From the NCBI GenBank assembly GCA_900754445.1, contig CAAECW010000099.1, positions 1 through 20,350 of the forward strand: 20,350 nucleotides of DNA, read 5' to 3'. This DNA comes from an uncultured Collinsella sp. GTDB lineage: Bacteria; Actinomycetota; Coriobacteriia; Coriobacteriales; Coriobacteriaceae. Position 1 is the first letter of the stretch, and each line of letters starts with the position of its first letter. Both the position numbers and the translations under genes were made by a program. Below the pieces are notes generated by a model. It was not told the origin of the DNA. It was given only the letters and a program-made list of their open reading frames with translations, and ran no database searches. Below are positions 1 to 7,447 of this stretch, piece by piece.

Positions 1-402
1 ACCGCAGGCGCGGCAGGTGCGACGCGAAGACAGACGGTCGATGATGACCTCGGGGGCCACATCGACCAGAAGGGCGCAGTCGATCTCGCGACCCATGGCG
101 GAGAGCTCGGAATCGAGCGTCACAGCCTGAGCGGTGTTGCGCGGGAAGCCATCGAGAATGAAGCCCTGCTGGGCGTCATCGGCGGCAAGGCGCTCCTTGA
201 CAAGGTCGATCACGAGCTGGTCGGGAACGAGCTCGCCGGCGTCCATGTACTTCTTAGCCTGAATACCAAGCTCGGTGCCACCCTTGACGGCAGCACGCAG
301 CAGGTCGCCCGTGGAAATGTGAGCGACGCCGAACTCGGCGACGAGCTCCTGTGCGACGGTGCCCTTACCGGCACCCGGAGCTCCGAGCAATACGAGGTTC
401 AT
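1..402 (-). CDS. adk: adenylate kinase, N-terminal part (runs off window)
   Basis: Adenylate kinase converts ATP + AMP to 2 ADP in the cytoplasm. The visible 134 codons begin MNLVLLGAPGAGKGT, which holds the P-loop GAPGAGKGT at about residues 7-15. The AMP-binding region follows (STGDLLRAAV), then the DGFPRN motif. The last visible residues, RRTCRACG, are the start of a LID domain with a Cys-x-x-Cys zinc knuckle, so this is the zinc-type enzyme; the rest of the LID and the C-terminus lie left of the window. The start is supported by a strong ribosome site (AGAGGAGGA) and an 18-nt gap after secY, the usual secY-adk order. It is the last gene seen in the ribosomal operon. Confidence 0.96.
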   Translation of the reverse strand, partial: MNLVLLGAPGAGKGTVAQELVAEFGVAHISTGDLLRAAVKGGTELGIQAKKYMDAGELVPDQLVIDLVKERLAADDAQQGFILDGFPRNTAQAVTLDSELSAMGREIDCALLVDVAPEVIIDRLSSRRTCRACG

Positions 403-420
403 GAGCAATCCTCCTCTAGC

Positions 421-1707
421 CTATTTAAAGAACCCATCGTAATCATACATCTTGATCTGGCCTTCGAGCTTATCGACCGTGTCGAGCACGACGCCGACCA
501 TGATGAGGATGGACGTGCCGCCAAATGCCTGGATCAGATGGTTACCCGTGAAAGAGAAGATGATCGAAGGCACGATGGCGATGAGCGCCAAAAAGACAGC
601 GCTGGGAAGCGTAATCTTGTTGAGCGCGTTCTTGATGTAGGCCGCGGTAGCCCTGCCCGGACGGACGCCCGGAATAAAGCCGCCCTGCTTCTTAAGGTTG
701 TCGGCCGTGTCATCGGGGTTGAACACCATGGAGGTGTAGAAGTACGCGAAGAACACGATGAGGACAACGTTAAGCACCCAGTTGAGCCAACCGGTCGAAA
801 GCGCGGAGGCAACTGCCTGGATCCAGCCGATGCCGGGGAAGAACACGGCAATCTGGGCCGGGAAGTACAGCAGCGCCGAAGCGAAGATGATCGGCACGAC
901 GCCCGCGGTGTTGACCTTGATGGGCAGGTAGGTGGTCTGGCCACCCATCATGCGACGGCCCACGACGCGCTTAGCGTAGGAGACCGGGATGCGGCGCTGG
1001 CCGCGCTCAAGGAAAACAATCAGCGGGATAACCAGCAGGATGATGGCGCAGATGATCACCATGGTGATGATGCCACCGGCATTGCCCTCGGTGCTGGAGA
1101 AGATAGCCTGCGGCAGACCGGCCATGATGTTCGCAAAGATGATCAGCGACATGCCATTGCCGATACCGCGCTGGGTGATGAGCTCACCAATCCACATGAT
1201 CAGCATGGCGCCCGCGGTGAGCGTACCGACGATCATGAGGTCGAAGATGATCTCGGGAGCGCCGGCGCCATTGAAGCTGATGCCGAAGCTCTTAAAGAGG
1301 AAGAGGTAACCCACGGAGTTGAGGATTGCCAGAGCCAGGGTGAGGTAACGCGAATACTGCGTAATCTTGGTCTGACCGACCTCGCCCTCGCGGGCAAGCT
1401 CATGCAGGGAAGGCACAACGGCCTGGAGCATCTGGAGGATGATCGAGCTGGTGATGTAAGGCATGATGCCCAGCGAAAACACCGACACATAGCTCAACGC
1501 GCCGCCAGAGAAAAGATTCAGGAGGGCCATAGCACCTGCGGCGACCGAATTGTTATCGGTCGAGAAAAGGCCCAGCATCCCCTGGAAGGGAATGCCGGGC
1601 ACAGGAACGTGCGCACCAATGCGGTACACGACGAGCATAGCTATGGTAAAAAGAATCTTTTCGCGCAATTCTTTGATGCGGAAAGCATTCTTAAGACCAT
1701 TTAGCAC
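421..1707 (-). CDS. secY: preprotein translocase subunit SecY
   Basis: SecY is the channel subunit of the SecYEG translocon, which moves unfolded proteins across or into the inner membrane. The product is 428 aa, normal for the family, with about ten hydrophobic membrane segments. The N-terminus (MLNGLKNAFRIKELREKIL) is the conserved cytosolic helix. YRIGAHVPVPGI and the cytosolic loop GQRRIPVSYAKR are SecY hallmarks. The start is a GTG that overlaps the rplO stop by 7 nt (GTGCTAAATGG), which suggests translational coupling; no in-frame ATG lies near it. It sits between rplO and adk in the usual spc order. Confidence 0.98.
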   Translation of the reverse strand: MLNGLKNAFRIKELREKILFTIAMLVVYRIGAHVPVPGIPFQGMLGLFSTDNNSVAAGAMALLNLFSGGALSYVSVFSLGIMPYITSSIILQMLQAVVPSLHELAREGEVGQTKITQYSRYLTLALAILNSVGYLFLFKSFGISFNGAGAPEIIFDLMIVGTLTAGAMLIMWIGELITQRGIGNGMSLIIFANIMAGLPQAIFSSTEGNAGGIITMVIICAIILLVIPLIVFLERGQRRIPVSYAKRVVGRRMMGGQTTYLPIKVNTAGVVPIIFASALLYFPAQIAVFFPGIGWIQAVASALSTGWLNWVLNVVLIVFFAYFYTSMVFNPDDTADNLKKQGGFIPGVRPGRATAAYIKNALNKITLPSAVFLALIAIVPSIIFSFTGNHLIQAFGGTSILIMVGVVLDTVDKLEGQIKMYDYDGFFK

Positions 1708-2150
1708 GGCAGCTCGACCTTTCCGCCGGCGGCCTCGATCTTGGCCTGCGCAGAAGCGCTGACCTTGTCGACCTTGACCGTGAACTTCTTGGTGAGCTCA
1801 CCATTGCCGAGCACCTTGACGGGCTCGAACTCGCTCTTGGTGATGCGAGCGGCCTTAAGAGCGGCACCGTCGATCACAGCGCCGTCCTCGAACTTGCGCT
1901 CGAGACGCTCAACGTTAACAGCGGTGTACTCGATACGACGGGGGTTGCGGAAGCCCGGAAGCTTGGGCAGGCGCATAGCCAGCGGAGTCTGGCCACCCTC
2001 GAAGCCGGCACCCTTGGTGCCGCCAGAGCGGGAACCCTGGCCCTTCTGGCCGCGGCCAGAAGTGGTGCCGTGACCCGAAGAATTGCCACGGCCGACGCGC
2101 TTGCGGTTCTTGGTGGAACCGGGCGCGGGAGTAAGATCGTGAAGCTGCAT
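1701..2150 (-). CDS. rplO: 50S ribosomal protein L15
   Basis: L15 is a late-assembling 23S rRNA-binding protein of the large subunit. At 149 aa it has the usual length. The N-terminus MQLHDLTPAPGSTKNRKRVG and the following Gly/Arg/Ser-rich stretch (GRGNSSGHGTTSGRGQKGQG) are the typical extended rRNA-contacting tail. The globular C-terminal half includes FEGGQTPLAMRLPKLPGF. It starts 3 nt after the rpmD stop, and its own stop is embedded in the secY start, so the three genes are tightly coupled. Confidence 0.98.
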   Translation of the reverse strand: MQLHDLTPAPGSTKNRKRVGRGNSSGHGTTSGRGQKGQGSRSGGTKGAGFEGGQTPLAMRLPKLPGFRNPRRIEYTAVNVERLERKFEDGAVIDGAALKAARITKSEFEPVKVLGNGELTKKFTVKVDKVSASAQAKIEAAGGKVELPC

Positions 2151-2153
2151 TTG

Positions 2154-2336
2154 CTACTCCTCTACAATCTCGACAAGGTGCTTGACCTTGAAGATCATGC
2201 CGCGGACGGACTCGTTGTCAGCAATCTCGCGAACCTCGCGGATCCTGTGGAGACCGAGGGCACGGACAGTACGGACCTGGTCCTGCTTGCAACCGTTGGT
2301 GCTGCGGACCTGCTTGATCTTGATGGTGTCAGCCAT
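2154..2336 (-). CDS. rpmD: 50S ribosomal protein L30
   Basis: L30 is a small large-subunit protein. The 60-aa product (MADTIKIKQVRSTNGCKQDQ...) shows the expected features: an initial beta strand, the QVRTVRALGLHRI segment corresponding to the L30 signature, and an acidic end. The length is standard for bacterial L30. It is packed between rpsE (2 nt) and rplO (3 nt) in the normal spc order. Confidence 0.97.
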   Translation of the reverse strand: MADTIKIKQVRSTNGCKQDQVRTVRALGLHRIREVREIADNESVRGMIFKVKHLVEIVEE

Positions 2337-2338
2337 GC

Positions 2339-2863
2339 TTAGTTCTCCTTACCGACGAACATCTCGGAGACCGTCAGGCCACGGCGAGCCGCGACGTCCT
2401 CAGGGCTGGAGAGCTCCTTGAGGCCCTCGACGGCAGCCTTGATGATGTTGAGGCCGTTGTCGGTACCGAGGGACTTGGACAGGACGTTCTTGATGCCAGC
2501 AAGCTCAAAGAGGGGGCGCACAGCGCCGCCGGCGATAACGCCGGTACCCTCGACAGCGGGCTTGATGATGATGCGGCCGGCACCAAAGTGGCCGAGAACC
2601 TCGTGCGGGATGGTGCCCTGCTCGGTCACCGGCACGTGGAACATGTTCTTCTTGGCATCGAGAGACGCCTTGGAGATGGCCAGGGGCACCTCAGCGGACT
2701 TGCCCATGCCAACGCCGACGTTGCCCTTGCCGTCGCCAACGACGACGAGAGCGACGAGGCTCATGCGACGACCACCCTTGACGGTCTTCGACACGCGGTT
2801 GATGTAAACGACGCGCTCCTCGAACTCGGAGGCCTCGCGCTGCTGCTTCTGATTACGAGCCAT
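2339..2863 (-). CDS. rpsE: 30S ribosomal protein S5
   Basis: S5 sits near the mRNA entry channel of the small subunit and affects decoding accuracy. The product is 174 aa. The N-terminal RNA-binding domain contains the signature VYINRVSKTVKGGRRMSLVA, including the loop residues classically linked to spectinomycin response. The C-terminal domain follows (GTGVIAGGAVRPLFELAGI). The ATG at 2863 follows a strong ribosome site (TAGGAGGTATG). It lies 14 nt downstream of rplR. Confidence 0.98.
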   Translation of the reverse strand: MARNQKQQREASEFEERVVYINRVSKTVKGGRRMSLVALVVVGDGKGNVGVGMGKSAEVPLAISKASLDAKKNMFHVPVTEQGTIPHEVLGHFGAGRIIIKPAVEGTGVIAGGAVRPLFELAGIKNVLSKSLGTDNGLNIIKAAVEGLKELSSPEDVAARRGLTVSEMFVGKEN

Positions 2864-2877
2864 GTGCTACATACCTC

Positions 2878-3246
2878 CTAGAACTCGAGACCGGCGGCAC
2901 GAGCACCGTCGGCGAGGGCCTTGACGCGGCCATGGTAGATACGGCCACCGCGATCGAAGGCGACCTTGGTGATGCCGGCCTCGATGGCACGCTTGCCAAC
3001 GAGCTGACCGACCTTCTCCGCAGCCTCCTTGTTCGAGGTGTGGGTGCCCTTGAACTCGGCCTCGAGGGTCGAGGCAGAGACGAGCGTCAGGCTGGAGCCC
3101 TTGCTGTCGTCGATGATCTGGGCATAGATGTTGGCGTTAGTACGGGTCACGCGAAGACGCGGACGCTCGGAGGTACCCGAGACCTTGCCGCGAACACGAC
3201 GCTGACGACGCTTGAGGCCTTCCAGCTTCGCCTTATGCTTGTTCAT
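2878..3246 (-). CDS. rplR: 50S ribosomal protein L18
   Basis: L18 binds 5S rRNA together with L5, whose gene heads this same operon. The product is 122 aa. The basic N-terminus (MNKHKAKLEGLKRRQRRVRG) is followed by KVSGTSERPRLRVTRTNANIYAQ, a typical L18 core, and ends with the conserved FDRGGRIYHGRVKALADGAR stretch. The ATG is preceded by TTAGGAG. A 75-nt gap with a perfect 8-bp-stem hairpin separates it from rplF. Confidence 0.98.
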   Translation of the reverse strand: MNKHKAKLEGLKRRQRRVRGKVSGTSERPRLRVTRTNANIYAQIIDDSKGSSLTLVSASTLEAEFKGTHTSNKEAAEKVGQLVGKRAIEAGITKVAFDRGGRIYHGRVKALADGARAAGLEF

Positions 3247-3274
3247 ACGTAAACTCCTAAAAAGGTTGATCTTG

Positions 3275-3296
3275 CCAGCACCTGACGGGGTGCTGG
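3275..3296 (-). other. intercistronic hairpin between rplF and rplR
   Basis: CCAGCACC and GGTGCTGG form a perfect 8-bp stem with a 6-nt loop. No T-run follows directly on the minus (coding) strand; a short TTTTT lies about 12 nt further on, close to the rplR ribosome site. This makes it a poor terminator. An mRNA processing or translational control element is possible, but nothing in the sequence decides between these. Confidence 0.5.
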
Positions 3297-3321
3297 TCTT
3301 ATGCGAGTGAGTCGGTTACGA

Positions 3322-3858
3322 CTACTTGGCGGCCTTACCCAGCTTGCGGCGGATGTGCTCGCCAACGTAGTGGATACCCTTGCCCTTGTAAGGCTCGGGA
3401 GGACGATGGCCGCGGATCTCAGCGGCGATCTGACCGACCTGCTGCTTGTTGATACCCTTGACGTTCACGTGGGTGTTGTCGGGAACCTCGAAGGTGATGC
3501 CCTCGGGAGCCTCGACGATCACGGGGTGCGAGAAGCCCAGGGAGAACTCGAGGTTCTTGCCCTTCTGCTGCACGCGGTAACCGACGCCGGCGAGCTCGAG
3601 CTTCTTCTCGAAGCCCTCGGAAACGCCAACAACCATGTTGTGGATGAGAGCGCGGGTGAGGCCGTGGCGGGCACGGGTCTCACGCTCGTCGTCGGGACGG
3701 GAAACGGTGAGGACGTTGTCCTCGACGTTGATAGCGAGCTTCTCAAAGACATCGAGCTCGAGCTGGCCCTTGGGGCCCTTGACGACAACGTTGTTGCCGT
3801 TGACTGCCACTTCGACTCCGGCGGGAATCTGGACAGGCTTATTACCGATACGAGACAC
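3322..3858 (-). CDS. rplF: 50S ribosomal protein L6
   Basis: L6 lies near the sarcin-ricin loop and the factor-binding site of the large subunit. The product is 178 aa, with two related alpha/beta halves. MSRIGNKPVQIPAGVEV is the standard N-terminus. The C-terminal signature RGHRPPEPYKGKGIHYVGE is complete and followed by a basic end. The start codon is GTG, placed 7 nt after AAAGGAG. It follows rpsH in the normal order. Confidence 0.98.
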   Translation of the reverse strand: MSRIGNKPVQIPAGVEVAVNGNNVVVKGPKGQLELDVFEKLAINVEDNVLTVSRPDDERETRARHGLTRALIHNMVVGVSEGFEKKLELAGVGYRVQQKGKNLEFSLGFSHPVIVEAPEGITFEVPDNTHVNVKGINKQQVGQIAAEIRGHRPPEPYKGKGIHYVGEHIRRKLGKAAK

Positions 3859-3891
3859 GGTGATCTCCTTTCCTTCTACCTACCGAGCGAA

Positions 3892-4290
3892 TTACCAGAC
3901 GTAAGCGATGATCTCGCCGCCGACGTTGTGCTTGCGAGCATCGCGGTCGGTCATGACGCCATGGCTGGTGGAAATAATGGCGGTACCAAGGCCACCGCGG
4001 ACGCGGGGCATGTCGGCAACGCCGGTGTACTTACGCAGGCCCGGCTTGGAAATGCGGCGGATGCCGTTGATGACCTTAGCCTTCTTGGGACCATACTTAA
4101 GCGTGATGTGCAGAGTCTTCTGGGGAACGGTGTCCTCGACATCGTAGCCCTCGATGTAGCCCTCCTCGTGCAGAACACGAGCGATCTCGACGAGCTTCTT
4201 GCTGCTCGGCATGGAGACCGTGGCCTTGTTCACAGAGTTAGCGTTACGGATGCGCGTAAGCATATCTGCGATCGGGTCTGTAAGGTTCAT
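3892..4290 (-). CDS. rpsH: 30S ribosomal protein S8
   Basis: S8 is a primary 16S rRNA-binding protein, and in E. coli it is the autogenous translational repressor of the spc operon. The product is 132 aa. The N-terminus MNLTDPIADMLTRIRNAN and the C-terminal motif STSHGVMTDRDARKHNVGGE are family signatures. The ATG follows GAAGGAG. In E. coli the repressor site lies near rplE; whether this applies here cannot be told from the sequence. Confidence 0.98.
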   Translation of the reverse strand: MNLTDPIADMLTRIRNANSVNKATVSMPSSKKLVEIARVLHEEGYIEGYDVEDTVPQKTLHITLKYGPKKAKVINGIRRISKPGLRKYTGVADMPRVRGGLGTAIISTSHGVMTDRDARKHNVGGEIIAYVW

Positions 4291-4409
4291 ACAGATTCTC
4301 CTTCGTTCTTGATGAACACGTGCTCTTGGTTCTTCGCCGCCCTTAACGGCAAAGCCTTTTTAGCGCGTTTTCCCTGTTCCAAACTGATGCTTGAAACGCT
4401 GGTAGTGAC

Positions 4410-4595
4410 TTACCAGCTGGCCTTCTTAACGCCGGGAAGCTCGCCCTTGAGTGCAAGCTCGCGGAAGCAGACACGGCACAGGCCGAACTTGCGGTACACA
4501 GAGTGCGGACGGCCGCAGCGCTGGCAGCGCGTGTACTCACGAGTAGAGAACTTCTGCTTGCGATTGCACTTGACGATCATCGATGTCTTAGCCAC
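4410..4595 (-). CDS. rpsN: 30S ribosomal protein S14, zinc-binding short type
   Basis: S14 binds 16S rRNA in the small-subunit head. At 61 aa this is the short form, with four cysteines in two Cys-x-x-Cys pairs (CQRCGRPH...FGLCRVCF), which in this family bind one zinc. The start codon is GTG after GAGGAGGATAT. The start is fixed by the conserved MAKTSMIVKC N-terminus. A 119-nt gap separates it from rpsH, unusually long for this operon. Confidence 0.97.
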   Translation of the reverse strand: MAKTSMIVKCNRKQKFSTREYTRCQRCGRPHSVYRKFGLCRVCFRELALKGELPGVKKASW

Positions 4596-4625
4596 TTATA
4601 TCCTCCTCACATAGAGTATTGTTCG

Positions 4626-4663
4626 CCCCAAGCGCCGCCCCCTTGTGGGAACGGCGCTTATAG
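4626..4663 (-). other. intercistronic hairpin between rplE and rpsN
   Basis: AAGCGCCG (4630-4637) pairs with CGGCGCTT (4652-4659), extended by GCCC/GGGC outside and a CCC/GGG pairing inside the loop. It lies in the 79-nt gap after rplE. No T-run follows on the minus strand, so it looks like an mRNA structure (stability, processing or control) and not a terminator. Confidence 0.5.
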
Positions 4664-4674
4664 GGCAGGTGAAC

Positions 4675-5232
4675 CTATTTCTTGAACGGGAAACCGAAGG
4701 CGTCCAGAAGGGCCTTGGCCTCCTCATCGGTGTTGGCGGTGGTCACGAAAGTGATGTCCATACCGCGCTGGTGATCGACGGAGTCGAAGTCGATCTCGGG
4801 GAAGATGAGCTGCTCGGTGACGCCCATGGAGAAGTTACCACGGCCGTCGAAGCTCTTGGCGGAGATGCCGCGGAAGTCGCGGATACGGGGGATCGCGACG
4901 GAGGTCAGACGATCGAAGAACTCCCACATACGGTCGCCACGCAGGGTAACCTTGCAGCCGATCGGCATACCGGCGCGCAGGCGGAAGGTAGCGATGGACT
5001 TGCGGGCACGGGTGATCATCGGCTGCTGGCCGGTGATGGCGCGCAGGTCGCGCACGGCACCGTCGATGGCCTTGGAATCGGTAGCGGCCTCGCCGACACC
5101 CATGTTCACGACGATCTTCTCAAACTTGGGGATCATCATGACGTTCTCGTACTGGAACTTGTCCTGAAGCTGCTGCTTGACCTCGTTGTTGTACTTGGTC
5201 TTCAGACGCGGCACATACTTCTCTTCTGCCAT
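4675..5232 (-). CDS. rplE: 50S ribosomal protein L5, first gene of the operon here
   Basis: L5 binds 5S rRNA and contacts the small-subunit head and P-site tRNA. The product is 185 aa. YNNEVKQQLQDKFQYENVM and VVNMGVGEAATDSKAIDGA are typical of the N-terminal half. Further signatures are RKSIATFRLRAGMPIGCKVT and, near the end, the conserved RGMDITFVTTANTDEEAKAL. The ATG follows AGAAGGAG. In most bacteria rplN and rplX lie immediately upstream; here neither is present and a promoter is seen instead, so rplE begins a transcription unit. Confidence 0.98.
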   Translation of the reverse strand: MAEEKYVPRLKTKYNNEVKQQLQDKFQYENVMMIPKFEKIVVNMGVGEAATDSKAIDGAVRDLRAITGQQPMITRARKSIATFRLRAGMPIGCKVTLRGDRMWEFFDRLTSVAIPRIRDFRGISAKSFDGRGNFSMGVTEQLIFPEIDFDSVDHQRGMDITFVTTANTDEEAKALLDAFGFPFKK

Positions 5233-5292
5233 TGTTCACTCCTTCTTGGGGTTTTAAGCACGGGGCGTGGCCACGATGGGTTGTCCTCGTGC

Positions 5293-5352
5293 CTCCTGGC
5301 TGCATCCGCGCCGCTCATGGCATTTCGCGGTTTGGACTCGACGCAGCAGGAG
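5293..5352 (-). promoter_or_regulatory. predicted structured leader of the rplE operon
   Basis: On the minus-strand transcript, CTCCTGCTGC (plus coordinates 5343-5352) can pair with GCAGCCAGGAG (5293-5303): ten base pairs with one bulged C and a loop of about 39 nt. It lies between the predicted transcription start and the rplE start. An autogenous control element is possible by analogy with other ribosomal operons, but no known protein-binding motif was recognised. Confidence 0.35.
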
Positions 5353-5369
5353 CCGACAAAACAATCGGT

Positions 5370-5398
5370 ACTATACGCGCATCGGGAGCGTATTTCCA
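5370..5398 (-). promoter_or_regulatory. sigma-A type promoter for the rplE-adk operon
   Basis: On the minus strand, TGGAAA (plus 5393-5398) and TATAGT (plus 5370-5375) are separated by exactly 17 nt. The -10 matches consensus at five of six positions and the -35 at four. Transcription would start near 5363, leaving a leader of about 130 nt before rplE. Confidence 0.55.
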
Positions 5399-5459
5399 GA
5401 AAAACCTCGTCTGCCTGCACAACTCCACAACTCCCCCGCACAAATGGGTCCCAAAAAGC

Positions 5460-5526
5460 AGTTGCGGTGAAATAGGGACTGTTTGGCGGCCTAACAGGCT
5501 TAAACAGTCCGTATTTCACCGCAACT
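5460..5526. repeat. 67-nt palindromic repeat, copy 1
   Basis: Arms of 25 nt, beginning AGTTGCGGTGAAAT and ending ATTTCACCGCAACT, pair with a single mismatch (G versus C at arm position 16). The 17-nt centre contains a smaller GCCT/AGGC stem. It lies between the 3' end of xdhC and the rplE promoter. A second copy is at 8245-8311 in the same orientation. No T-run follows on either side, so it resembles a REP/MITE-like extragenic element more than an intrinsic terminator, although it may still end transcription or protect the mRNA 3' end. Confidence 0.85.
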
Positions 5527-5543
5527 TATTGGTGGGGATGCGA

Positions 5544-6587
5544 TTAGCGCTTGCGGGGGACGAGTTTGGTGCGGCGCAGGTTGATCATCTCGGCGGCGAT
5601 GGAGATGGCGATCTCCTCGGGGTCCTCGGCCTCGATGGCAACGCCGATCGGAAGGTGCAGCTCGTCGATCTGGTCCTGCGTAAAGCCTTCCTGCTCCAGG
5701 CGGGCGCGCACAAAGGCCGTCTTGCGGCGCGAACCCAGACAGCCCAGGGAGGCAGGCTTGGCACGCATGGCCTGAATCACCACGTCGATATCGGACTTGT
5801 GACCCGCCGTGGCGACGACCACCAAGTCGCGCGGACCGATGGGACACAGCTCGCTCAGGTTCTTGTAATCGACCAGGCGACGATCGTAGACACCGGGCAC
5901 CCATTCGGGCGTCAACGTGCCGGGGCGGTCATCGCAGGCCACGACGGCAAAGCCCGCCGCCGTGAGCACGCGCGCCGTCGCGGCGCCCACGTGTCCGCAG
6001 CCAAAGATGTAGGTCAGGCCCTCGGGGCAGAGCGTCTCGACGTGCGCCGCGGGAATCTCGGAGGCGGCGTTAGTGTAGGTGACGTTACTCCCCTCCTCCA
6101 CCAGTGAAAGTCCGGGGCAGCCCGCAATGGTATGGCGCGATGCCTCGCCATGGTACTCGGCCACATCGCCCTCGAGCGCGCTCGCGATAAACGGCTCAAA
6201 GTCGATGACGAAGTCGCCGATGCGCCGATAGACCAAGACGTCGGCAATTTCCTGGAACAACGGTGCCTGGGTCGCGTCCAGATGCAGATAGCACAGGCAG
6301 ATGGCTCCGCCGCAGATCATGCCGGTATCGGAGTTCTCGCCGCCCATGGTGTAGCGGACCAGACGCGATTGCCCCGCGGCCAGCAGCTCTCGCGCCTCGT
6401 CCAGCGCAAAGAGCTCGATCTTGCCGCCGCCGATAGTGCCCGCCTGGCCACCGTCGGCAAAGACGGCCATCCAGGCGCCCACGCCGCGCGGCGACGACCC
6501 CGCCGTGCCGGCCACGACCACGAGCTCGCACGTCTCGCCAGCACGCAGGGCGGCAAGCGCAGCATTCACCACATCGAGCTTTTCCAT
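5544..6587 (-). CDS. xdhC: XdhC family molybdenum hydroxylase maturation factor
   Basis: XdhC-family proteins bind molybdenum cofactor, help its sulfuration and deliver it to xanthine dehydrogenase-type enzymes. The product is 347 aa. The N-terminal domain contains GTAGSSPRGVGAWM (about 27-40), TIGGGKIE (51-58) and TGMICGG (88-94), the family motifs. The C-terminal domain is a Rossmann fold with YIFGCGHVGAATARVL starting near 193. It follows yqeB by 9 nt and is probably cotranscribed with it. The gene name describes the family. The linked yqeB/yqeC point to the selenium-dependent hydroxylase branch; the hydroxylase itself is not in the window. Confidence 0.88.
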   Translation of the reverse strand: MEKLDVVNAALAALRAGETCELVVVAGTAGSSPRGVGAWMAVFADGGQAGTIGGGKIELFALDEARELLAAGQSRLVRYTMGGENSDTGMICGGAICLCYLHLDATQAPLFQEIADVLVYRRIGDFVIDFEPFIASALEGDVAEYHGEASRHTIAGCPGLSLVEEGSNVTYTNAASEIPAAHVETLCPEGLTYIFGCGHVGAATARVLTAAGFAVVACDDRPGTLTPEWVPGVYDRRLVDYKNLSELCPIGPRDLVVVATAGHKSDIDVVIQAMRAKPASLGCLGSRRKTAFVRARLEQEGFTQDQIDELHLPIGVAIEAEDPEEIAISIAAEMINLRRTKLVPRKR

Positions 6588-6596
6588 TGCAATTTC

Positions 6597-7391
6597 CTAT
6601 CCCTGGAATACACCGGTGAGCATGGCGAGTGCCTCGAGCACACCGCCGCCGACCGACGTCGCCTTGTCCGAAATGTAGTTGATATAGCTGGCATCGCCGC
6701 GCGGATCGACATCGGCGCATTTAAAGCCCTCAGTCACCTGCACGCCGTTCGCCAAAAGCCCGCGCAGACAGCCATCGATCTGCGTGCGCATGGGCGAATC
6801 GCCCGCGTAGCCAATCACGTCTCCGGCGCTCACGATGTCGCCGATCGTGCGGTCGGACCGAAACACGCCGGCGGCGGGGCTGTGGATAACGCGCTCTCTG
6901 CCATAGCCAGCGATAATGCCCGGCACGCCCGTGTTGGGCTGGGGCGAGCCCTGGGTAATGACGCGGCCGAGGAAATGCCCGCGCATGGTCTCGACCACGG
7001 CGTCGCAATCGACCGGCGCGGTAAAGCCCGGACCCACGGCGATGACGACAGGCGCCATATCGCGCGTGGTGCCCAAGTTGCGCTTGGCCAGAATCGCGTC
7101 GACCACGGCAGCGGGTTTCAGTTCGTCGAGCATCTTGGCCTGGGGGTCCACCACAACGGCAACATCCCCCGTTTGGGTAATCTCGAGCGCCTCAGCCGGC
7201 GTCTGTGCCAAGCGAGCGCGAATGCCCTCGACCTCGACCTCGCCCAAGCGAATGGCCTCGCAAAAACTGATTGTGCGACGGATGCACGTGGGGACCGCGA
7301 TATCGGCCATAACGACCGACACGCCGGCGCGCACCAAGCGAGCGGCGACGCCCGTGGCGATATCGCCGGCGCCGCGAACATAAACGAGCAT
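6597..7391 (-). CDS. yqeB: YqeB/EF2563 family selenium-dependent molybdenum hydroxylase system protein
   Basis: This family is known by genomic linkage to selenium-dependent molybdenum hydroxylases; its biochemical role is unsettled, with maturation of the selenium-containing cofactor the usual proposal. The product is 264 aa. It begins MLVYVRGAGDIATGVAARLV, a glycine-rich nucleotide-binding-like start typical of the family. Later segments include VDPQAKMLDELKPAAVVDAI and FTAPVDCDAVVETMRGHFLG. The ATG follows GGGAGG. It is divergent from yqeC and overlaps no neighbour. The gene is the first of a two-gene unit with xdhC. Confidence 0.87.
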   Translation of the reverse strand: MLVYVRGAGDIATGVAARLVRAGVSVVMADIAVPTCIRRTISFCEAIRLGEVEVEGIRARLAQTPAEALEITQTGDVAVVVDPQAKMLDELKPAAVVDAILAKRNLGTTRDMAPVVIAVGPGFTAPVDCDAVVETMRGHFLGRVITQGSPQPNTGVPGIIAGYGRERVIHSPAAGVFRSDRTIGDIVSAGDVIGYAGDSPMRTQIDGCLRGLLANGVQVTEGFKCADVDPRGDASYINYISDKATSVGGGVLEALAMLTGVFQG

Positions 7392-7432
7392 TCCCGGGGC
7401 ACCTCCCTGTGCTACGGTTTGAACAGAGCAAA

Positions 7433-7447
7433 AGCGGTTCGACCGCT
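7433..7447. promoter_or_regulatory. palindrome in the yqeB-yqeC divergent promoter region
   Basis: AGCGGT-TCG-ACCGCT is a perfect 6-3-6 inverted repeat in the 102-nt gap between divergent yqeB and yqeC, further flanked by AGAG/CTCT at 7425-7428 and 7449-7452. It may be an operator or the stem of the yqeB leader. AT-rich -10-like sequences lie just to its right (TATTAT at 7474-7479 on the plus strand), but no good -35 was found for either direction. Confidence 0.4.

Noticed and set aside
319..1704. Long plus-strand open frame opposite secY (461 codons)
   Set aside because: It is a mirror of the secY coding pattern in a GC-rich genome, with Asp/His/Arg-rich composition and no family; secY on the other strand is certain.
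3301..4614. Plus-strand frame of 437 codons across rplF, rpsH and rpsN
   Set aside because: It is antisense to three certain ribosomal genes, with low-complexity Asp/Leu/Gly content; a codon-bias shadow.
5233..5459. Possible rplX remnant upstream of rplE
   Set aside because: All three minus-strand frames were read; none contains L24-like sequence, and a promoter fits the stretch better.
5460..5526. Intrinsic terminator of xdhC
   Set aside because: The stem is far longer than usual and no T-run follows on either strand; an identical-type element occurs at 8245, so it is called a repeat.
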